NCBI GenBank assembly: GCA_025618425.1
Contig: CM046836.1
Location: forward strand, 19,498,278 to 19,562,277
Direction of reading: 5' to 3'
Length of the DNA stretch: 64,000 nucleotides
Origin: Heliocidaris tuberculata
Taxonomy: Eukaryota; Echinodermata; Echinoidea; Camarodonta; Echinometridae
Position numbers and translations under genes: made by a program. Below, one piece after another: positions 31,795-43,900 of the stretch. Position 1 is the first letter of the stretch, and each line of letters opens with the position of its first letter. The notes under the pieces were generated by a model. It was not told the origin of the DNA and ran no database searches. It was given only the letters and a program-made list of their open reading frames with translations.

Positions 31795-33942
31795 TCCATA
31801 ATAACTGAGTTTATAGAGTAGTATATCATGATTAATTGTGTCGAAAGCCTTGGAGAAGTCCAGGAACACCCCAACAGTTGTGTTCATACCTGTCAATCCC
31901 ACTAGTAATCTTATTAAGCATTGTCAACAATGCATGTGTAGTACAATGTTTTAACACGAAACCCAAACTGCATCTGGTATACTAATTCGTGCGTATTTAA
32001 AAAACTTAGTTGTACGTACAAAAACAATTTTCTCCAAAACTTTAGATAGACATGTTAACGACGATATTGTCGGTAATTTCCTAACATCATATTGTCTCCC
32101 TTTTTAAAAATAGGAATAACTCGAGCTAATTTCATAGCTGTAGGGACAACTCCAGTAGAGATGGACAAATTGCAAATATAAGTCAGGGGTTTAACAGTTT
32201 CGTTTAAAGTTTTTTAATTAAAACATTACTATGGTATCATGCCCTGAACTATGTTTATTCTTTAACTCATGAATTATACCTGCAACCTCCGTCTCGTCTG
32301 TAGGTGAAAAGTATATTGAGTTAGGGTTAGGATCCTTAAGAAAATCTGTGAAATGATTAGAAGAGTCAGGAATGATACTGGCAAGATTTGGGCCAATACC
32401 GGCAAAAAAGTCGTTAAATGCATTTGACAATCTTTGAGGGTTTTCAATAATTTCCCCATCTAAACTTATTTTTGAAACCGAACACTTTTTTTGGGGTTGC
32501 CTTGTAAAACATTCTTAATAATTTTCCAAGTATTTTGTACGTCTGTTTTGTATAGGTCAAACTGGTTACAAAAGTACATTTTTTTTTTGGATCTTCTAAG
32601 TACACCTGTAAGTAGGTTCTTGTAATCAGTATACTTTTTGTACTTATCACATGGTTTTGAGATTGTTTTTAGATAAAGATTATTCTTCCTGTTGATTGAG
32701 CGTAAAATGCCTGGAGTGATCCAAGGGCATCTTGGAATCTTTTTATAGTCAGAACGCTTCTTTTGTATTACCGGGAAACAGCTATTCATTTTAGAAGAAA
32801 CAATATTCATAAAAGAATCGAAGGCTTCACTAGCATTGTGTATACTGTAAATTACAGACCAATCAACCTTTCCCAGCTCTTCTTTGAAAAGATTCATATT
32901 ATTTTGAGAAAAATCACGTTGGCTATTAATAGTTTCTGTATTCAATGCGGAGATGTTTTTAATTTCAAAATGCGAGAAAATAGGAAAATAGTCTGACAAA
33001 TCTGAAAGAATTATACCGAAGAAATGGTACAACGTGCATTTGTAAATACGTTATCAATGAGAGTAGCCGAATTGCCGAAGATTCTGGTTGGCTTAGTAAT
33101 CAATGGAAGAAAACCAGCAGTTAGTAGTAGTACATCCATAAAAGTTTGTACAAATATTTCTGTATCATACTTAAGAGATTAACATTGTAGTCACCGAGTA
33201 AAAAACATTTTGTATTTACCATGTGGGGGTGCGCTAATAAATCATGAATACAAGTTAGAAATTCATCATGAAGAGAATTGGGTGGCTTGTAGATGATTCC
33301 AACTAGAATGTTTTTATCACCTGGAATAATAATTTCTACAAAAAGAGTTTCTATAAAGTCATTCATGTAATTCAATTCAGGCCTCAACTTGTACTCATAA
33401 TGTTGCGATATAAACAAGCCGACACCTCCCCCTCCTTTTCCTATTCTGTTGTTTGTATTCAGATCGTATCCAGGTAATGAATAAAAAGATAATTGGGTAC
33501 TATTGGTAAACCAGGTATCTGATAATCCTATTATAGAGCAATTGAGTTTAGAATTCATTAGAAGGGAAAGAAATGCATCAAAATTTTTGTTGTTGCTGCG
33601 AATGTTGCAGTGTAACATTAGAAAATCATTACTTAGGTGTTCAGATGCAAGCTGTCTTCCCGTATAATAGAATGATGGTGTATGCTGATATGTATTATCA
33701 TTTGGGTCAGAGACAGTATCAAGATTTTGACTTTGGAAATTCATGGATTGTACAACGGATTCATGAAAAGCGCTACTCGAGTTGTTAGTAAAGTTTGTAT
33801 TCAGAACAGATTGAAAGGTGTCATACAATTCATCATTATCTAGGGTGTGAAAAGGAACATTTTCATTAGCAGTCATCATGACGGAATTATAGAAATCTTT
33901 TAAGAAATAGTTAAGGTTGAGGATGGAAAATGTAACATACAA
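31795..33942 (-). pseudogene. Non-LTR retrotransposon ORF2 (endonuclease + reverse transcriptase), decayed and cut by the gap
   Basis: Read on the minus strand from 33942. An APE-type endonuclease comes first: LHCNIRSNNKNFDAF, GLSDTW, GKGGGGVGLFIS, VGIIYKPPNS and LLGDYNVN, with a frame change near 33180 before a SATLIDN-type motif (33060). The endonuclease-RT linker follows (32466-33032 and 32218-32430 in different frames). The start of RT is FLDFSKAFDTINHDILLYKL at 31799-31875, just before the N gap. The motif set fits the CR1/L2/Jockey-like group of LINEs. Several frameshifts show it is inactive; the rest of RT and the 3' end would lie in or beyond the gap. Confidence 0.85.
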
Positions 33943-34909
33943 TAGAGAACTAAGAAGGGAGATGGTGTAAGGAAATGTGCAGAAAAACTAAAGGACATGA
34001 CAACACATGTCATTAGAGACGAAAACACAAGAACAATCACATACAAACACGAAAGACGAGGAGAGATATGGACAATTGATAATCGGCGGAAGAGCATCTT
34101 AGCGATTTGCTAATTGACAGCAACCCGCTACTTAAATTAGGCACTTCACAGCAACCCGCTACAATACAAATGTTATTTTGAGAACACTCTTGTTCGGTAT
34201 TTAAATGAAACCTTAGAAAAAATAACAAAATAAAAACAAGGGGAAAAAAGAAGAGAATACCATTTCATGCTCAAAGTTACGTTTTACAAACACCTTCGTC
34301 CCTTTTCCCCTGTATACAAGCAGAGACTCGTATTAAGTCTGACTTGCAAAGTATGACAAACAAAGAACTGTTACATAACTACATGGAGAAATTTTCTAGT
34401 GGGTAACCAAGGAGTAACCGGTTGTAATCAAATTCAATTATGTGCGTCCATCCTCCCAACACCAGCGATTAAACACAGTAAAGGCGCCGCTTAAAGGTTT
34501 TTTTTTTTAGGACTTATACAAAATGTTTAATATCCAAGCAAATTGTTTGCAACAATAGTCGTACAACAGGTTGATCAGCTCGTACATGTCATACCGCAAA
34601 CAAATTTTTGCATTTTCAAACAGCGTTTCCCCTGTGAACCGCGCCGCTCACCTGCCACAAGCCACTGCATCCGAGCAGGCGGAATGCAACGTGCCATGCC
34701 CACGCTTGCCGTTACCAGGTCAGGCAAGGCATAATGTATGCTCGGCCTGAAATAACCCACTTTATGCACGCGCAGCTCGCACCCCGCCCAACCGGCACAA
34801 AGACTCACATGAGACGAGCGGCACGCGACAAAGACAGCTGTTGAGTGGATGGACGAACTAAGTCAGGTTACGTAAGACACTGTATTTGTTTAAAGGTATT
34901 TCACCCTGG
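33943..34909. other. LINE-proximal sequence without recognised gene
   Basis: Upstream (on the minus strand) of ORF2. Contains a GC-richer patch at 34620-34830 with short frames but no recognised motif. Probably LINE 5' region or another repeat. Confidence 0.4.
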
Positions 34910-37190
34910 ATACAACCCTATCATAACAATGTCGTCATACCACGGTCATACAAACAGAGGAGATGCACATAAGTTATAGCATTCCTTAAACATGTAGGGT
35001 TCCCTCTGTTAATCGAGGGTGAAAACACATCGACGCCCGCACACAGCGACAACAACATCCAAAAACTGAGATTAATCACTCTGTAATCAATCTCAATTCC
35101 CGGATGCTGCCACCACTGCACACAGGCACCGAGGCACCTCCAACCTCGACCAACAGAGGGAAGAGAAAGGATTTAAATCTCATGAAAAATCTCAATTCCC
35201 TTCTTTGGGAGAAAACGGATAACCAGACAAACCTTGCCAATTACACCAAAAAGTCAGAAATAAATAGAATAAAAGCACGAAATGGTTGATCCATTCAGTC
35301 TAAAGTCGAAAAAAAAAAAAGAGTGAGGAAAGAATTTCATGTTTTTTTTTTTGGTTTTTTTTAAAACCTCTTACCAAACTATTGGAAACAGGTCAACAAC
35401 TGCTAACTGGTAGATTTAACGGGTTAACAACTGTAAATAAATGTTAACTGATAGAGTTAACAACCTAAATCCTTATTTCATTATCAGTATATAATTCGTA
35501 TTCACACCAGCATTAATCTTATAAAATGTAAAATGTGAAATGTGAAAACAACATACCATCGTGATTTCCATGTCTGCAGTAACAACAGCATTCAAAAATT
35601 AAAATTTCTCACAGATTGACTGTGAAGAGAAGGGATTATATATCAAGAAAAAGTTTCATCTCAAATTCCCTTGTTTTCAGAGGTCAAACGGATACCCAGT
35701 TAAACCTGACCAATTACACCAAAATCAGAAATAAAGTGAAAGCACAAAATTGATGTTCCGTTCTGACCGTATTCCGCTTACAGGGAAAAATTGTCAAGGA
35801 GGGAATTTCAGTCCCCCCCCCCCCCCATCCCCTTAAAAAACAAAACAAAACAAAACAAAAAACCCTTTCGCCAAACCATTGTAAACAAGTTAACAACTGT
35901 TAACTGGTAGAGTTAACAACCTGACTTCCAATTTGATCACCAGTACATAAATTCCGTATCCGTGTTCATTTCAGCATTAATCTTATAAAGTGTTGAAAAA
36001 CATTACAATATGAGCCGTAATGCTTCATCGTCAGCCTTCATTGACATAATTCAAGTTACTTTATAAGTCATAGGAAAAGCAACCAACACTGGAGCACAAC
36101 GGTAAATTTATATAACAATCCATTCTTAATTATATATTACCACCATAATATTTCCAGTAGTTCATGATCGCACACATATCTTAGTGTGTGGTGACTATAA
36201 CTTTATAAGTAGATGTACACAGTATGCCTTCTTTTGAAATAAAATTATTGTTAATTTATTTGTAAACACATGAGTTATAACATTCCTTTGAGCATGCATG
36301 GATTTCCTGTTAACCGAGTGTTAAAAATAAGTCTACGCCTGCAGTAACAACAACATCCAAAAATTAACATTTATCACAGAGTGACTGGAAAGTGAAAGTA
36401 TTTTGTATCTATCTATCATGATAAAAGCTTCGTCTCAATTCCTTTACTTATGACAGAACGGATAACCGACAAACCAGGCCAATCAGACCAAAAGCCAGAA
36501 AAAAATTCAGTAAAAGCACAAAATGGTTGTTACACTCTGACCATGTACAGTTAATAGAGCAAAAGGAAAGAAAAATGCAAAAGAAGAGATTTTCTTCTTC
36601 GTTTTTATTTCCTTTTTTTTTTTTGCCTTTTGATTAACTCCTATAAACAAGTTTACAACTATTAATTTTGGAGTTAACAACCTGATTCCATATTTCATCT
36701 TTAGTACATAATTCCTGTATTCGTGTTCATTCCAGCTTCAATCTTATAAAGTGTGGAATGACATTACTTTATGAGCCACATGCAATATACAAAAACAAAC
36801 AAAAAATAAAACCAACTTTTGGGCACAAGGTACATGTCTCTCTTTTTTTTTCGTGAACTTCAATAGTTTAAAACAGTCATGAGGTAAATCGACAATCAAC
36901 ATAATTCCTCTTTAAAAATTAACAATCTTTTTTTGTATCATCAACCTAATAATGTAATTCGTACTAAGTCGTACTAACCCTTGTCTTATGCGTGACGACT
37001 ATTAAATTGTGAGTAGATGTACTCTGTATGCCTTCTTGGAAATAATTGAAGTTATTATATTTGTGAACAGAGCATCAACAGCAGAAAAAAATGAAAGCAA
37101 GCAGCTATAGAATAAACGGAAGGCTACATCTCATTTTCCTGGTGAACTTTCCTTACTATGAAACTATCACAGAATGGCTCGAAATTCGAC
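34910..37190. repeat. Degenerate large tandem repeats (about three units of 0.5-0.8 kb)
   Basis: Recurring landmarks in the same order: CAACAACATCCAAAAA (35050, 35580, 36350); AAAACGGATAACC and ACACCAAAA (35210, 35690, 36455); GTTAACAACTGTTAACTGGTAGAG forms (35400, 35890, 36650); CAGCATTAATCTTATAAA (35510, 35973, 36731); AGTAGATGTAC (36205, 37012). The units are diverged and unequal in length. They separate LINE ORF1 from ORF2 and could be LINE 5'-region repeats or an unrelated insertion. Confidence 0.6.
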
Positions 37191-37200
37191 ATAATTTCTC

Positions 37201-38219
37201 TTAGGTCAAGAACTGGTTCTCATTCATTTTTCCATTCCATCCACTTAGCCGGGGTTCGCCATTGTTGGGTCGTTTCCTCGTTAGCAAGACAACTTTTGTC
37301 CCAATCACTCTAATGCTTGTGGCGAGGTGTCGAGTCTTGCGAAGATTGTAAGCCGTGGCTGCAAGCCGACCTCTCTCTCGTTTCATACTTGGTGGAAGGT
37401 CGGTACGAATAGCGATACGTCGCAGTGGTGATCGTGATTCATCGTCATGACTTTCCCTCGCGCGGTGTGGTTGATCGAAGGCATGAAGGAGCTTGTCGCG
37501 ATCACTCATCTTGGCAAAGCGCACAATAATGGGAGGCGGTTGGTTGCTAGGCCCCGGCGTACCGTTGCTGCGCGAAGCTGGGAGACGTTGAGCAATAACC
37601 AGTGGAATTTTTGTAGCCTCGTCATGTGATAGATTCAGGAAATGCAAGAATACCGGAGTTAGAGCCGCCTACACGTTTTCGTTGGATGTAGCACTTACAC
37701 CATACACCAGTAGATTTTGCTTCATATCATGAATTTCAAGCTTCAGAAGCTTCTCTTCTATTCTTTCTTCACATTTTTTATTTCTTCACTCAAATCGGGC
37801 ATCTTCACAGATTCTAGATCATTTAAGCGGTCTGACGCATCGGTGAGACTAGCGCCCAAATCAGAAACAGACGATTTAACTGTAGCCAATTCCCGTTTAA
37901 AGCCAGAAATTTCAAGCAGAATATGATCAAATCTCTCTTTAATCTGATTATTCAAGGACGAAATCATACCTCTCATTTCCGCCATAAAAATCTCTAGTTG
38001 CAAGGCGACAGGTGGGTCTGCGTGCTGCGTTGTCGTAGACGGGCTAGGGTCGGCGTTTGTGGCAGGTGGCGAGTCGTTGGCTGGGGTCGAGCTATCACTA
38101 CCGCCTGCCACGCCCATTTCCTTCAAGTCGTGGTTTTCCAGTTTGTTTGGTCGATTTGATTTCCTTAATTGGTAGTCACTTTTACTCCTCGCACCCTGGG
38201 AAGTCATAATTACATCCAA
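37201..38219 (-). pseudogene. LINE ORF1-like protein, broken
   Basis: Minus strand. The first half (38219 to 37758) is hydrophilic with a Pro/Thr/Ser-rich N-terminus, then a coiled coil (about 95-150: LNNQIKERFDHILLEISGF). The second half (37647 to 37201) has PPPIIVRFAKMSDRDKLL, IRTDLPPSMKRERG and RIxGTKVVLLT-type segments, as in the RRM/C-terminal domain of L1-type ORF1 proteins. A frame change near 37757 and an in-frame TAG near 37668 separate the halves. The AAGATGGCGC-type sequence just upstream (about 38310-38320) resembles a LINE 5' end. It is in the same orientation as ORF2, but 3.3 kb away. Confidence 0.7.
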
Positions 38220-38321
38220 CTGAAAATAATTCCCGAAGAAGCTGAAAAATGCGTCGTTTTCGTGTTTGTTTCCTTGCTTGCTGTCAATACGTGACTCCTA
38301 TCCAAACAGCGCCATCTTGAT

Positions 38322-38445
38322 ACATTGATTGATTGATTGACTGACTGACTGGTCTATCGGTTGATGTACAGTAGTGATGGTTTGATTGTTTATTGATTGA
38401 TTGATTAATTAATTGATTTTTGATTGATTGACTGAATGATCTGAA
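38322..38445. repeat. (TGATTGAT)n-like tract
   Basis: Repeats of TTGATTGATTGACTGACTG and relatives beside the presumed LINE 5' end; low complexity. Confidence 0.85.
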
Positions 38446-39277
38446 GATTTTATTACGTACTTTTCTTCTTGACTGAATGACTGGCATGTGGATTTTGATG
38501 TTTCTGTGAATTGTGAATACTGTGCTTAGAAGATTTTAAAGTAATTACACTGACATTATTAATTCTCACCCATGCCTAAATCAATGAAATCATTAAAATA
38601 GTGATAGAAAATTGACACAAAATTCCTAGACTATCATAAGATAACCATATATTTATGCAAAAGGGCAATTTGTTTGAATGGGAGTACTTATTCGGACTAC
38701 TGGTTAAGTTCCCTCTTCTTTCAATTGTTTATCACACTCTGGACAAAAACAGTCGGTGTTCACCCAAACACGAACGAAAACTTGTTTTGTTGAGACAATT
38801 GGGCATCTGTCGACATGAAAAAAAAAATCTTCTAAATATTTTGAAATTAAATTTTGACAGATTTTTCAAAAGTGTAACGTTTTCCTCTCTTCTTTTTTTT
38901 TTTTTGTTTTTTGTTTTGATACGCACTGTAGTGTTTGGTTGACAGGACCAACGATTTTATCGTTGCGAAAATTGGTGAGGTCTGATCACTGTTATCGTTA
39001 TCCTTATCGGTACGTTATAATGTTCACAGTATTATCCCTATCATCATTATCGATGATGCCTGTCCAGCCCTTAAGAAATGTAAATATCGTGATTACTCTC
39101 CTTCAGAGGGTAAGGTAGCATAGTCCACATTAATATGTTACGTATTAATATAGATCACGCGATCAACGATGATATTCCGCTCTTGTATTTTCTCCTGTTT
39201 GTTTCATTCCTTGTTGCCTCACATCACAGCCTCCACTGAGAAGAGCACACGGGCCATGGAGAAGACAATAATCGAAC

Positions 39278-39351
39278 ATGTTGAATGTTGTTGACTGTTC
39301 CTGTGAAGGAGGGAAAGTTGCTTGTGCCATTAGAAACGACAGAGCTTCAGA
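39278..39351 (+). CDS. Tentative first coding exon of the NLR gene
   Basis: ATG at 39278 opens MLNVVDCSCEGGKVACAIRN..., ending at donor TCAGA|GTGAGT (phase 2). This phase matches the acceptor at 40440 and adds 33 residues, joining as ...RAS-E-PEGGIGRNM. Support is only phase plus a reasonable donor, so it may instead be a 5' UTR exon. Confidence 0.4.
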
Positions 39352-40917
39352 GTGAGTTTCTAATTATTTCAGGGTGGTTTTTTTTTTCGGTTTCCACTCT
39401 ACAATAATATTCTGGCTATAATACTATAACTCTTAAGTGTGCAGACATATCTCTTGCTGGGTATTCATTGACTATTCGGTATTAGACCCCCCCCCCCTTC
39501 CCGCGCACAGGCGCGGATCCAGATCAAGGGGCGCCGCGTACCCCCCCCCTCCCCCCCCCCCCCCCCATTACAGAGCATCGAGTAGATAACCACGTATCGT
39601 CTCTTAACGATAGTAACATTACAATTTGCATTTGAATTTGTATTCTTTAAAAGGGTAGCTTTGACAAGAGGATATATTAAGGTTAACATATTATTTGCAT
39701 CACTGCGTATGATCCCGAACGTGCTAAAAATTAAATGACTGGGACAATTCCGGAATATAATCGCGCAGTTTTAAAATTGTATACCGTAAAGTTTTATCCA
39801 TGCACTTAAACGTACAATCTCTGAAAATGAATCAAAACTCTTTCCTTTAGATACTAAATGGGGGGGGGGGGGGGGGGGGGGGGGGGGCTTCCGCCTTTCT
39901 GTCATGTATCTTCTCACTATGCATGCAAACAGTAGTAATGATACAGTTAACCTTGCATAACTCGAAGTTGCAGAAGTCGAACTTTCCCTCAGTCGAATAA
40001 TTTTTTTTACCAAACTATGCAAACATGTGTTATTTACAAATCCTTAGTCGAACTTTGCACAAGTCGAACTATTTTTTGTGGTCCCAACAGATTCGACTTA
40101 TGCAAAGTTAACATTATAGGCTACATTTAATACATTTATTTTAGTAGTACATTTATGCTTCATAGCCCTTTATACAGGATTGTCTGTATGATAAAGAAAA
40201 CTTGATTAACCTTCTGTGAAAGAAGTGTATTAACATCGCCATCCAATCCAAATATGGCTCCCCTCTATATCCGCTAGTTAGTTCCCCAATGTCTGACTTC
40301 GAAATTATGCCCCAATTCAAGGTGTTTATAATAGGCGAATCTATTGTATATTTTTACACACTGTCGCGTCTACTATTTTGTTCGATAGTAAAAAAAGATA
40401 TATATCCTCATCGAATTCAATCCTATTGATTTTTCTTCAGACCTGAAGGAGGTATAGGTAGAAACATGTCCCTACGAGACCAGGATATCCTAGACCTATC
40501 TCGCCAGGTCTCATACGACCAGCTAGACGACCTCGGTGTCGAGTTAGGCCTTACTCTAACGGAACTCCACAATCTGAAGAAACAGCATCGAGATGATACG
40601 GGGGAGGTCGCACTGAAGATATTGCATCAGTGGAAGATGAAGGATTCCTCAGGATCGGCAACCAAAGACAAAGTGAAATCAATCATAGAAGCATTGAAGA
40701 GCAACACGGCTTCAGCATCTAACGCAAAAAGTACATTCAGAACCGACCAAACTAAAACGCGCCACTGCTTCGGATCTGTAGATCTTATATGGCCTTCAAT
40801 AACGGCAAGGAAGACGATAATCATGTCTCGTAATCAAATGGCTTTGCATTGAATAACTGCAATATTTGTGCTTTTTATTGTTTGAAAGGGACTTTCGAAA
40901 TTGGCTGAATGATATAT

Positions 40918-40969
<52 letters not shown>

Positions 40970-43900
40970 TATATATGTATATAAGTAGCATCATTGTTGT
41001 CTCCCGAGGTATATAATAGTTCATTCACATGACTTTCAATCAAGATAATGAGAGTTCGAATCCTTGGCCGAGGCTTATGCCCTTTGATTAATCAACAATG
41101 GCTACCTCGTAGGAAGTAATGCTGCGAGCGACGTAATGGTACTCGTGCTATTATAAAACGTTGGGTTCTGGTCATGCAACTGCATTGAGAAAGGTAGATC
41201 ATGTGGTACATCAAAATAATTGTGTATTTTGAGGTTCTGAAATCATCGAAATAATAAGTAATTGACTACAAAAACTTCAAGTCGCTGAAAATCACATATA
41301 GAGAACAGTAGGTCAATTTCACACAGTAATAGTTATATGGGACTACATAATTTTATGCGTGTTCACGTGGCATGAAAGTTTGGTCTAAACTTTTTAATTT
41401 TTTCGAATATCAGGGCATTTGAAGAGCAGTCCGTTTCAGCTGGGGGACATTTATATTACGATACCCTTCCACACTGCATGAAAAGCATGAGAAAGCTTAT
41501 GATTATTTTGCACTTTTTAAAGAACTCAACCTTTAAAGGGTACCAATCACCAAAAATAATTTTGCTCTGTATGTTAGAGGTTTCATGTCGTTAAACTATA
41601 TTCAATATATGGGCTTCAAATATTAATTCTATAAAGAGATATTGCAATTTTAATTACATTCTCTATAAGCGTAAAAGCGACTCGTGAGTAGACTCAGGCC
41701 CCTAAAGCTCCGCCATCTTGTCGGGGTCCATTAGAAGGCCCGATAAGCACTTTGCATAATTCATGAGCGTAAATGCATGATTCATTTTGTAAGATGCTCC
41801 CCGAGAGTAGCATTTGTTTGTACGCGGTATGAAACACATTACGCGCATCAGCTTAGAGCATGCGCAGTAAGAAAGGTCAAATTCAGTAATATATGCATTT
41901 ATGGTAATGTATTCATCGCTTCAATGTACAGATTCGGCGAATCAGCGTCGGTAATTGCTAATTGTGGCAGACGGCGCTCGGTCAATGCACTTTAATTGTA
42001 ATCGATCTCCGAATCAAAATATATCGCTTTGCAAATTTGTAAACAAGTAAATAAAGCTAAAAATGTAACCGGACAGACCGAATCAAATCTAATCATGGAT
42101 ACAGATAATGTAAAAATAAATGTAAAGTACTTGACACGTCATCAGTGGAATAAGTCACCTTTCTTGTGATATAATTAATACCGGTGAATATATTCATTCA
42201 ATATGCATAAAGGATAATGATAAATAAGTACATAAATGATACATAAATGTATAATGAAATTTTTTTTTTAAACTCTTGCAGTGTATGATTTTTTTTCAGG
42301 GATAATCTTCATTTGGGGGTGAGGGGATGGGGTCCTTTAGTTAATTGAGATTTTTTCTTTAACTTTTAGTTAGTCTTGATGTAAATGATTTTTTAAAAAT
42401 AATATCAGTGTACGTTTATTCTTTTTTGGAAGGGATTTTTCCTCCCCGACTTTTCCTCCCCGACTTTTGCTGATATACTGAATACCGGTGCACTATTCAT
42501 TCGATACGCATAAAAGATAATTATAAATAAATAAATAAATAAATGATACTGATATGTATAATGAAATAAAAAAGAAAAGAAAAGAAAAGAAAAGAAAAAA
42601 AAACCTCTTGCAGTGTAGGATTTTTTTCAGGGATGGTTTTCATAACAGAAATGATGATCTTCATTTGGGGGTAAGGGGATGGGGTCCTTTAGTTAATTGA
42701 CGTTTTTTTTTAACCTTTTAGTTAGTCTTGATGTAAATGATTAAAAAAATATATATATAAATGTACGTTTGTTCTTTTTGGAAGGGATTTTTTAAAAATT
42801 AAAATCCACCACTAGCGTAGCTTTTCTTCCCATTTTTTTTTTCTTGCTTGTCAGAGAATTATGGAGGAAAACATGTGATCACCCCCCCCCCCCCCCCCCC
42901 CACTGAGCGAGTTTTGGAGAGCTGGCAAGAAGAAAAAAATACGGGTCCCCTTCAAGCAGAATTTTAGAATTTACAGTTTTGTATTTTTGTTTTGTTTTTG
43001 CTTGTCAGAGAATTATGGAGGAAAACATCTGATAACTCCCCCTACCCCCCACTGAGGCCACTGGAACACTCAAAATACCGGGAAGAAATATCTTCTAACT
43101 TTTAATTTGCATTTGTGAGTAAAATTTATATGTTACCATTCACTAGCATACCCAAGGGGCCCGGGGCAAAGGGGGGGGGGGCAGTGTGTCCCCTGACAAG
43201 TTTTGAAAAAAAAAAAGGTTATCTGGTTCCTGAACAAGATTCACGACCCCCCCCCCCCCCCCCCCCCACCCCCACTGAGCGACTTTTGGAGGGCTGGCGA
43301 ACTATTTTCGGAGCTGATAACCTTTTTTTTTTTTTTTCTTTAATGCTTGTCAGTGAATTATGGAGGAAAACTGGACCCCATAAAATCTGATAACCCCCCC
43401 CCCCCCCGATCCACTGGGCGACTTTTGGAGGGCTGTGGGGGGGGGGGGAATTGTCGCCATTGATAACCCTTTTTTTTAACCCCTCTTGACGCCAAGGTCC
43501 AGATACGCCACTGTTGCCATTCCTTTCTAGCTTTCATGCCCGTAAGTCACCACTCAATCACAAGTCTTATACAATACCATTCATTTCCATCAACTTATGA
43601 TTGACCATTCCAGTCAAAGCTTATTGTCTTCACTCTTCCTTTCACATACGCAGGGGTGTCGCTAGAGAATTTTGAATGGGGCAATAGTTATCGTGCCGAG
43701 AAAAAAAAAATCCCACAAATTTCCAACAATGAAAAAGTAAAAACTGAAGTTTATATTTTTATATATTTTTTGTCATGCCAAAATACTGACAGTTTGAAAC
43801 ATTACAAATATTAAGGTGTATTACCATCCCGCCACCCCAGGGGTGCATCCAGGATTTTGTAAAAGATGGGGCACACATTGCAGAAAATTCTCTGACAAGT

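Noticed and set aside
31220..31902. Frames running through the N gap
   Set aside because: Made of undetermined bases; only the RT motif at 31799-31875 on the minus strand is real sequence evidence.
34543..34808. Short frames on both strands in the GC-richer patch
   Set aside because: No motif, start context or splice evidence; they lie within probable LINE-associated repeat.
41030..41080. Second tRNA-derived SINE (B-box-like GAGTTCGAATCC)
   Set aside because: No A box at the right distance and no SINE body similar to 11272-11545.
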